Shown here: in pieces, positions 30,708 to 36,473 of the stretch | Position numbering within the stretch: the stretch's first letter is position 1 | Layout of the letters: each line of letters starts with the position of its first letter | Assembly: GCF_002086675.1 (NCBI RefSeq) | Contig: NZ_MVIF01000055.1 | Span: 1 to 36,473 of the forward strand | Direction of reading: 5' to 3' | DNA length: 36,473 nt | DNA from: Mycobacterium persicum | Lineage (GTDB): Bacteria > Actinomycetota > Actinomycetes > Mycobacteriales > Mycobacteriaceae | Translations under genes and position numbers: made by a program | Notes under the pieces: model-generated | What the model saw: only the letters and a program-made list of their open reading frames with translations | Databases searched by the model: none | Told to the model about the DNA's origin: nothing

Positions 30708-33350
30708 ATGCGGTCACGGAGGTCGCTGCGGGCCCTGGTGGCACTCGTCGCGGTGCTGGGTCTTTTCGTGCCGTTGCTTGCGGCTACGCCCACGGCCTAC
30801 GACGGTGAACCGACCTTCGTCGCCAATCCGGTCGACCACGTCGACACGCTCGTCGGCACCGGTTCGGGCGGCGAGATCGTCGGGGAGATCAACAATTTCC
30901 CCGGCGCATCGATGCCGTTCGGCATGGTGCAGTATTCACCGGACACCCCCTACACCTACGCCGGCTACCAGTATCAGAATTCGCGTTCCACGGGGTTCAG
31001 CATGACCCACGCCTCGGTGGGTTGCGCTGCCTTCGGCGACATTTCGATGTTGCCGACCACGACCGCAATCGGGGCGCAACCCTGGCGCGCCGCGGAGCGG
31101 ATCGCCCACGACGACACCGAGGTGGGGGTGCCCGGCTATTACACGGTGCGGTTCCCGGCGACCGGGGTGACCGCCGAACTCACCGCCACCACCCGCACCG
31201 GTTTCGGCCGGTTCAGCTACCCCCGTGACGGCCGGCCGGCGTCGTTCCGGGTGCGCTCGGGCGCGTCACTCGCCGGAAACTCCCGCGCCGCCATCGAGAT
31301 CGGCGCTGACAACACCACCATCACCGGTTGGGCCACCAGCGGAGGCTTCTGCGGCAAGAGCAACACCTACACCGTGTACTTCGCCATGCGGTTCAGTAGG
31401 CCGTTCAGCTCCTACGGCACCTGGGACGGCTATGCGGTGTACGCCGGTGCCCGCCGGGCGCAATCCCGGTACAGCGGGGGATACGTGGAGTTTCCGGCCG
31501 GCTCGGTGCTCGAAGTTCGGACGGCGATCTCCTACGTGAGCATCGACGGAGCCCGGGCAAACCTCGCCGCCGAGGGCGGCGCACGCTTCGACGACGTTCG
31601 CGCGGCCGCCGCGACCGAATGGAACAATGCCCTGTCGCGCATCGCAGTGGCAGGGCGGGATCCCGGTGATGTGACGACCTTTTACAGCTGCCTCTACCGG
31701 TCACTGTTGCACCCCAACACATTCAACGATGCGGACGGTCACTACCTCGGGTTCGACGGTCTCATCCATACTGTCGCCCAAGGACATACCCAATACGCCA
31801 ACTTCTCCGACTGGGATACCTACCGCAGTTTGGCCGCACTGCAGGGCTTGCTCTTCCCGGAGCGCGCCGGCGACATGGCACAGTCATTGGTCAACGATGC
31901 CGAGCAGAGCGGGTCGTATCCGCGCTGGCCCCTGGCGAATTCGGCAACCGGGATGATGACGGGGGACAACGCGGTGCCGCTGATCGTGAACCTATACATG
32001 TTCGGCGGCAAGGACTTTGATGTCGACACGGCGCTGCGCTATATGGTGCGGGGCGCAACTGAGGGTGGTGTCGGGCGGGGCGGCTATGTGGAGCGCCCGG
32101 GAATCGCCACCTACCTGCAGCTGGGTTACGGGCCGCAGACGGCGGAGTTTCGCACCGACGGCCGCATCGCCGGGGCTTCGATCACGCTGGAATGGTCGGT
32201 CGACGACTTCACCATCTCCCGATTCGCCACGGCGCTCGGCGACACCGCCACCGCGGCCGAATTCCAGGGCCGGGCCCAATACTGGCAGAACCTCTTCAAC
32301 CCCAGCACCCGCTATATCTCCCCGCGCAGCGCGACCGGGTTCTTCCGCTACGGACCGGGGTTTGTGGAAACACCGGATGGCTTCGGCCAGGACGGATTCG
32401 ACGAGGGCAACGCCGAGCAATACCTCTGGTGGGTGCCGCACAACGTCGCCGGCCTAGTGACCGCCCTGGGCGGCCGCAAGACGGTGGTCGACCGGCTCGA
32501 CCGCTTCACCAAGAAGCTCAACGTGGGCCCCAACCAGCCCTATCTGTGGGCCGGCAACGAGCCCGGCTTCGGGGTGCCGTGGCTGTACAACTATCTCGGA
32601 CAACCGTGGAAGACCCAGCGCACCGTCGACCGGGTGCGCGGGCTGTTCTCGGCCACGCCCGACGGGGCGCCGGGCAACGACGATCTCGGTGCGATGGCCA
32701 GTTGGTACGTCTGGGCGGCACTCGGACTGTATCCGAGCACCCCCGGCACCTCGATCCTCACCGTCAACACCCCGCTGTTCGATCGTGCCGTAATCGCGCT
32801 TCCGGCAGGCAAATCCATCCGGATCTCCGCCCCCGGCGCATCCGCGCCCGGCCGGATGAAGTACATCAGCGGCCTGACCCTCGACGGGCGGCCCACCGAC
32901 AAGACGTTTCTGCCGGAGTCGATCATCCGCACCGGCGGTGACGTCGCATTCTCGCTCGCGGCCAAGCCCGACAAGGTCTGGGGCACCGCCCCGTCCTCCG
33001 CGCCGCCGTCGTTCGGTGCGGGCAGTTCGGCGGTGACGGTCAATGTTCCGCGGCCCATCGTCACGATTGCGCCGGGGACTACGGGGACCGTCACGCTCGA
33101 CGCGCAGCGGATGATCGACGGCGCCGGCGATTACACGATCACCGGCATGGCCACGGTCGGGGGGATCACCGTGGCGCCGACATCCGGGCGGTTCGCCAAC
33201 GATGGCTCGGCATCGGTGAACGTGGCGATCACGGTGTCGCAGGCGGTGCCCGAGGAGTACTACCTGGTGTATCTGACCACCACGGTGGGTGAAAGTAACC
33301 GGGGTTCGGTGGTGCTCGTCGTGGTCATGGATACGGAGTCGAACGAGTAG
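30708..33350 (+). CDS. secreted GH92 alpha-1,2-mannosidase
   Basis: This exported glycosidase of 880 residues has a signal peptide (MRSRRSLRALVALVAVLGLF, cleaved near residue 26). The GH92 beta-sandwich (VDTLVGTGSGG...NNFPGASMPFGMVQ) comes next, then the (alpha/alpha)6 barrel with ANFSDWDTYRS, GNEPGFGVPWLYNYLGQPWK and GNDDLGAMASWYVWAALGLY. The acidic residues in these motifs are the calcium and catalytic groups of the family. The last 100 residues add an Ig-like/NEW3-type C-terminal domain (VTLDAQRMIDGAGDYTITGM). It matches M. tuberculosis Rv0584, a predicted alpha-mannosidase acting on mannosylated glycans outside the cell. It is convergent with the next gene. Confidence 0.93.
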   Translation: MRSRRSLRALVALVAVLGLFVPLLAATPTAYDGEPTFVANPVDHVDTLVGTGSGGEIVGEINNFPGASMPFGMVQYSPDTPYTYAGYQYQNSRSTGFSMTHASVGCAAFGDISMLPTTTAIGAQPWRAAERIAHDDTEVGVPGYYTVRFPATGVTAELTATTRTGFGRFSYPRDGRPASFRVRSGASLAGNSRAAIEIGADNTTITGWATSGGFCGKSNTYTVYFAMRFSRPFSSYGTWDGYAVYAGARRAQSRYSGGYVEFPAGSVLEVRTAISYVSIDGARANLAAEGGARFDDVRAAAATEWNNALSRIAVAGRDPGDVTTFYSCLYRSLLHPNTFNDADGHYLGFDGLIHTVAQGHTQYANFSDWDTYRSLAALQGLLFPERAGDMAQSLVNDAEQSGSYPRWPLANSATGMMTGDNAVPLIVNLYMFGGKDFDVDTALRYMVRGATEGGVGRGGYVERPGIATYLQLGYGPQTAEFRTDGRIAGASITLEWSVDDFTISRFATALGDTATAAEFQGRAQYWQNLFNPSTRYISPRSATGFFRYGPGFVETPDGFGQDGFDEGNAEQYLWWVPHNVAGLVTALGGRKTVVDRLDRFTKKLNVGPNQPYLWAGNEPGFGVPWLYNYLGQPWKTQRTVDRVRGLFSATPDGAPGNDDLGAMASWYVWAALGLYPSTPGTSILTVNTPLFDRAVIALPAGKSIRISAPGASAPGRMKYISGLTLDGRPTDKTFLPESIIRTGGDVAFSLAAKPDKVWGTAPSSAPPSFGAGSSAVTVNVPRPIVTIAPGTTGTVTLDAQRMIDGAGDYTITGMATVGGITVAPTSGRFANDGSASVNVAITVSQAVPEEYYLVYLTTTVGESNRGSVVLVVVMDTESNE

Positions 33351-33466
33351 GTAAGCCGCCGTTGCGGAGGTGCGCGACCATGGATCGATCACCCGGACAA
33401 AGCATCTCGTCACGATCTGGCCGGCCGTGTGGCTGGCGGGCCGGGCCCTGGGCCGGTGCGGGTCGC

Positions 33467-35842
33467 TCAGATCATCTCGTTCTTGGTGAGCCAGCGCATG
33501 ATCGGCCAGCCGAGAAACACCGGGAGCCAGCAGGTAAGCACTCGATACAGCAACACCGAGGGGACTCCGATGGCCGCCGGCACCCCGAAGGCGGCCAGTC
33601 CACCGATCAGCGCCGCCTCGACGGCGCCGACGCCGCCGGGTGTGGGGGCGGCCGAGGCGAGCGTACCGCCGACCATGGTCACCACGGTCACGGTGACAAA
33701 AGTGGTCCCGCCGCCGAAGGCCTCGACGCTGGCCCATAAGGCCAATGCCGCGCCGAGTGTCGTTCCGGCACAACCCAAGAGGATAATCGCTAGGCGTCGC
33801 GGTTCGCGGGCGAGCGCGGCCAGGTCGCTCGACACCTCCTTGAGCTTGGGACGCACTTCTGTCGAGAGCCACCGCCGCAGATTGGGCACGAACAGAAACG
33901 TGCCGATAATACCCAGCGCCACACCTCCGATCAGATACAGCACGGTGGCGGTCGGGACGAAGTGGGAGAGGTCCGCCGAGGTGCCCGCGACGGCGCTGAA
34001 CAAGATCAGCAACGCCAGGTGGACGATCACCTGGACCGATTGCTGCAGCGCGACCGCCGCGGTGGCGCGCAGTGCGGTCAGGCCGCTCTTCTGCAGGAAG
34101 CGGGTGCTGAGGGCGAGCCCGCCCACGCCGGCCGGGGTGGTGGTTGCGGCAAAGGTGTTGGCCACCTGGACAATCGACAGCTTCATGAAGCTCACCTGGC
34201 CGTCGGCGCAGGTCCACAATGCCGCCGCCGCGCCCACATAGGTCAGCGCCGACACCGCCAGACCCAGCAGCGCCCACGACCAGTTGGCATGTTTGAGCTG
34301 AGAGAAGAAGGTCGGCACGGTGCTGATGAACGGGTATGCGACGTAGACCAGCGCGCCGATCAGCACCAGTTGAATGAATTGGCTGCGGCTGAACCGGGTA
34401 ATGGTCTGGGTTTCTATTTCATCGGCGCCGGTTTGGCGCATCACCTCCGAGCGGGCGTTGGAGATGACGGTCTTGGCGTTAGCCACCGATTCGCGGATCC
34501 GTTTGGGCACTGCGGATTTGGTGAGCCGGCGCGAGGCCGTCAGGATAGTGTCGGCGCCGAAGGCGTCGATCGCCGCCGTCACCGTGGACTGCGCGTCGTA
34601 CAGCGCCGTCGTCGTCACCAGGAGCTGGGCGATGTCGGATTGCAGTTGGGCGTCGGTGGCCCCGTATTCGGCGGCGCCGAACCCACCGAACAGCACGGTG
34701 CCGTCGTCGACGGTGATGGCGTTGCAGCGGAGGTCTCCGTGGGAGATCTGGTGGTCGTGCAGGATGCGCAGCGATTTCCACACGTGGGACACCGGGGTCT
34801 GGCTTGTCCACTCGTCGAGGGGGATCCCGCGAACGGGCTGGTGCGCATACAAGGTCCAGCCGCGTTCCAGGTCGGACAACGCGATCGTCGACGTATTGGC
34901 GACGCCGGCTTGTCCGATGGCGATGGACATCAGGGCGCGATGCTCGACGGCGCGGCGCATGGAGGTCTGCAGCGGCGCGGTCTCGGAGCCGCGCAGCCGC
35001 AGCTTCCACCAGAGTTGCCGCAGCGCGCCGCCGCTGCGTTGATGCGGGCCGTACAACTCGACCGCAGCCCGGGACTCGGGATCGGTCGAGGTGGCCGACA
35101 GAACCAGTGGCCCAGGTCCGCCCGGGCGCACGACGGTGAGCATGGAGGCGACGAATCCGCGTCTGGCCAGCGCGCGGACCGCGCCGTCCAGCGGCACCTC
35201 GAGCGCGGGGGTGCCGACGACCAGGACCACCAGCGCGCCGACGAACCATCCCACCGCCAGCCCCAGCAACGACCGGGCGGGGACGATGGCGCTGATGACG
35301 AGGTGGATCGGGACGAAGGCCAGGAGCAGCGCCCACCACCAATGCCGCCAGCGGGCCGGCAGCCATGGGCCTGAGACGGTGAGCACCGCCGCGAGCATCG
35401 CGATCCAGCGTGGGTCATCGAGGAACTGGGCGGGCAGCGTGGTGAGCTTGTCGGACAGGTCGAAATGCCAACGAGGTGCCGCGATGCGGTTGCTGTTGAT
35501 GGACAACGGCAGAAAGGCCATGAGGGCGGCGGCCGCATACGCACCGAGCAGCTTCCATTGGCGGGACACGATCAGGCCGATGAGGATCATGAACGGCAAC
35601 GCCAGAATCGCGATGCCGTAGATCAGGTACACCAGATCGGACTGGGCGGGCGACAGGACGCCGACGATCTCGGAGATGGATTTCTCCAGCGCGATCCACT
35701 GGGGGCGGGTGAACAGTGAACTTGCGATCACCGCGGGCAGGAAGACCGCCGCCAGGGTGAGCCGGATGATGTCGTTGGTGCGCCGGATTACCGGGGGCAG
35801 CAAGCTGCCGGAAACGGTGATGTCACGCCCGTCAACTCGCAT
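33467..35842 (-). CDS. flippase-like membrane protein with pseudokinase domain (Rv0585c-like)
   Basis: This protein of 791 residues has three parts. Residues about 20-215 hold several transmembrane helices. Residues about 290-410 form a kinase-like cytoplasmic domain with ISHGDLRCNAITVDDG (HGD 368-370, Asn374) and then GGFG (386-389) where active kinases have DFG. Residues about 475-790 are an LPG-synthase/flippase-like (UPF0104/AglD) helical domain ending in PTPGGVGAVEAALIGGLAAF. This layout matches M. tuberculosis Rv0585c. The family is linked to lipid or glycolipid movement across the membrane; the kinase part is probably a regulator without catalysis, by inference. The ATG at 35842 has GAAGGA 14 bases upstream, a weak RBS. 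Confidence 0.9.
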   Translation of the reverse strand: MRVDGRDITVSGSLLPPVIRRTNDIIRLTLAAVFLPAVIASSLFTRPQWIALEKSISEIVGVLSPAQSDLVYLIYGIAILALPFMILIGLIVSRQWKLLGAYAAAALMAFLPLSINSNRIAAPRWHFDLSDKLTTLPAQFLDDPRWIAMLAAVLTVSGPWLPARWRHWWWALLLAFVPIHLVISAIVPARSLLGLAVGWFVGALVVLVVGTPALEVPLDGAVRALARRGFVASMLTVVRPGGPGPLVLSATSTDPESRAAVELYGPHQRSGGALRQLWWKLRLRGSETAPLQTSMRRAVEHRALMSIAIGQAGVANTSTIALSDLERGWTLYAHQPVRGIPLDEWTSQTPVSHVWKSLRILHDHQISHGDLRCNAITVDDGTVLFGGFGAAEYGATDAQLQSDIAQLLVTTTALYDAQSTVTAAIDAFGADTILTASRRLTKSAVPKRIRESVANAKTVISNARSEVMRQTGADEIETQTITRFSRSQFIQLVLIGALVYVAYPFISTVPTFFSQLKHANWSWALLGLAVSALTYVGAAAALWTCADGQVSFMKLSIVQVANTFAATTTPAGVGGLALSTRFLQKSGLTALRATAAVALQQSVQVIVHLALLILFSAVAGTSADLSHFVPTATVLYLIGGVALGIIGTFLFVPNLRRWLSTEVRPKLKEVSSDLAALAREPRRLAIILLGCAGTTLGAALALWASVEAFGGGTTFVTVTVVTMVGGTLASAAPTPGGVGAVEAALIGGLAAFGVPAAIGVPSVLLYRVLTCWLPVFLGWPIMRWLTKNEMI

Positions 35843-36473
35843 GTTGTTTCCGACGATCCTTCGGATCTGGTTTCGCGCCGCGCTGTCCGCCGTGCTTGCC
35901 GTGCTGGTCGTGCCTGTCCTGTCGACAACTTAACCATTGCGGATAAGACGGCCGATGTCGGCTCGCGCCGGGGCGCCAGGCCGGGTTCTGGCCCCCACCG
36001 AGCATGCGTGGCGGGGTGCTCACCGAGCCGACCTGGCGTGTGGTCACAGCGGTCTCACGAGTATGAGGTTTGCTCATCTCCTCGAAAATTCAAGGGGACC
36101 AGGAGCTGCTGGTCATCGGCGTCCACTTGCGTTTGCGCCACGCCGCGTCTTCTCTCTCTCTTGTGGCGGGTGTTCGGGGATGTCTCACGTCAGCACCGGG
36201 ACGGCCGCCATGCGGCCGTATCGAGTGTGCAGTTGCGGCTTTGAGGGTGCATGGAGGGCGAAGTATTCGCGATCGGGCCGCCGTGACGGCACAGTCGGCG
36301 CCCTCAGTGCACGCTCGGTGCCCTCAGTGCACAGTCGACGCCCTCAGTCTGTTCAAACCTTGCTTGCCCATTCAAAGTTGGCCAAGAGGGCCTGGTTAGC
36401 CTCCGGATAGTGGGCGTGACATTACGGTCATTTTGAGTCCGTATCGGGGTACGACGCCGCCGCGTCCGGTTGC
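35843..36473. other. 630-base stretch without a supported gene
   Basis: Open frames here are short and of low complexity. The stretch holds the promoter region of the flippase-like gene, a small GACCAG-gagctg-CTGGTC inverted repeat around 36099-36116 and the three 20-bp tandem repeats at 36289-36348. A gene could start beyond the right edge. Confidence 0.5.
36289..36348. repeat. three imperfect 20-bp tandem repeats
   Basis: Units GCACAGTCGGCGCCCTCAGT, GCACGCTCGGTGCCCTCAGT and GCACAGTCGACGCCCTCAGT follow directly on one another. They share GC(A)C..TCG.(C/T)GCCCTCAGT and differ at only a few bases. They lie in the gene-free right end of the window. Confidence 0.85.

Noticed and set aside
32454..34277. 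Minus-strand frame of about 607 codons across the GH92 end and the flippase gene
   Set aside because: Very Arg/Gly-rich, spans two convergent genes in the wrong frame and shows no domain.
33962..35374. Long open frame (about 470 codons) on the plus strand opposite the flippase-like gene
   Set aside because: It is the antisense shadow of a GC-rich gene: Arg/Gly/Gln/Asp-rich, without domains or RBS, and the opposite strand encodes a clear family protein.
35960..36165. Two small minus-strand frames near the right end (about 28 and 81 codons), one preceded by GAGGAG
   Set aside because: The GAGGAG directly abuts the ATG, the peptides are of low complexity and no family is recognised; not enough to call a gene or leader peptide.
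1..36473. CRISPR arrays, tRNA or rRNA genes, intact insertion sequences, phage attachment sites
   Set aside because: I looked for spaced direct repeats, cloverleaf arms with GGTTCGAATC-type T-loops, and transposase motifs, and saw none beyond the decayed 13E12 element.

Overview
The window is GC-rich actinobacterial DNA and almost certainly comes from a non-tuberculosis, probably slow-growing, Mycobacterium. Mycobacterium-specific signatures include a PE-family protein, an LpqN-type lipoprotein, a TB27.3 (Rv0577-type) glyoxalase-fold protein, CYP135B1, NrdZ ending in CAGRSC, a mycofactocin-type SDR and a decayed 13E12 (DUF222/HNH) element. From memory, many genes correspond to the M. tuberculosis Rv0568-Rv0585c block, but they are reordered and interspersed with genes that lie elsewhere in that species (galTK, dhaA, ald, an Hrp1-like CBS protein, a ribosome-hibernation factor, PhoU). 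No search could be run, so all homologies rest on recognised motifs and remembered family sequences.

Layout. 1-5.6 kb: a mycofactocin-type SDR, a small secreted four-cysteine protein, a DUF4396 membrane protein plus CPA1 antiporter operon, a second SDR and a DUF2784 protein. 5.6-8.6 kb: a PF10118 metal-dependent hydrolase, a small two-helix membrane protein and cytochrome P450 CYP135B1, all on the plus strand. 8.7-9.3 kb: the 13E12 pseudogene. 9.5-13.9 kb: an FAD monooxygenase, a divergent haloalkane dehalogenase, and galT-galK with a 4-base overlap. 13.9-16.3 kb: a decayed ArsR head behind a perfect 10-bp inverted repeat, then an SRPBCC/DinB protein with its own strong RBS, TB27.3 and a small acidic protein.

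16.4-26.5 kb looks like a dormancy (DosR-type) island: DUF1918 plus nrdZ (oxygen-independent dNTP synthesis), a ribosome hibernation factor, a PhoU homologue that seems to start with CTG, an Rv0572c-like protein with a histone-H1-like tail, a CBS protein that has lost its second CBS domain, pncB2 (NAD salvage), a stand-alone ANTAR protein, ald and a CapA-like protein. I see DosR-like boxes of varying quality in front of several of these genes; dosR/dosS are not in the window.

26.5-36.5 kb: a Mut7-C RNase-fold protein, a deazaflavin-dependent nitroreductase-fold protein, a PE protein, a truncated haemoglobin with an unusual distal pocket, LpqN, a secreted GH92 alpha-mannosidase, and a pseudokinase/flippase-like membrane protein. 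The last 600 bases hold no convincing gene but carry three 20-bp tandem repeats. I found no tRNA, rRNA, CRISPR array or intact insertion sequence.
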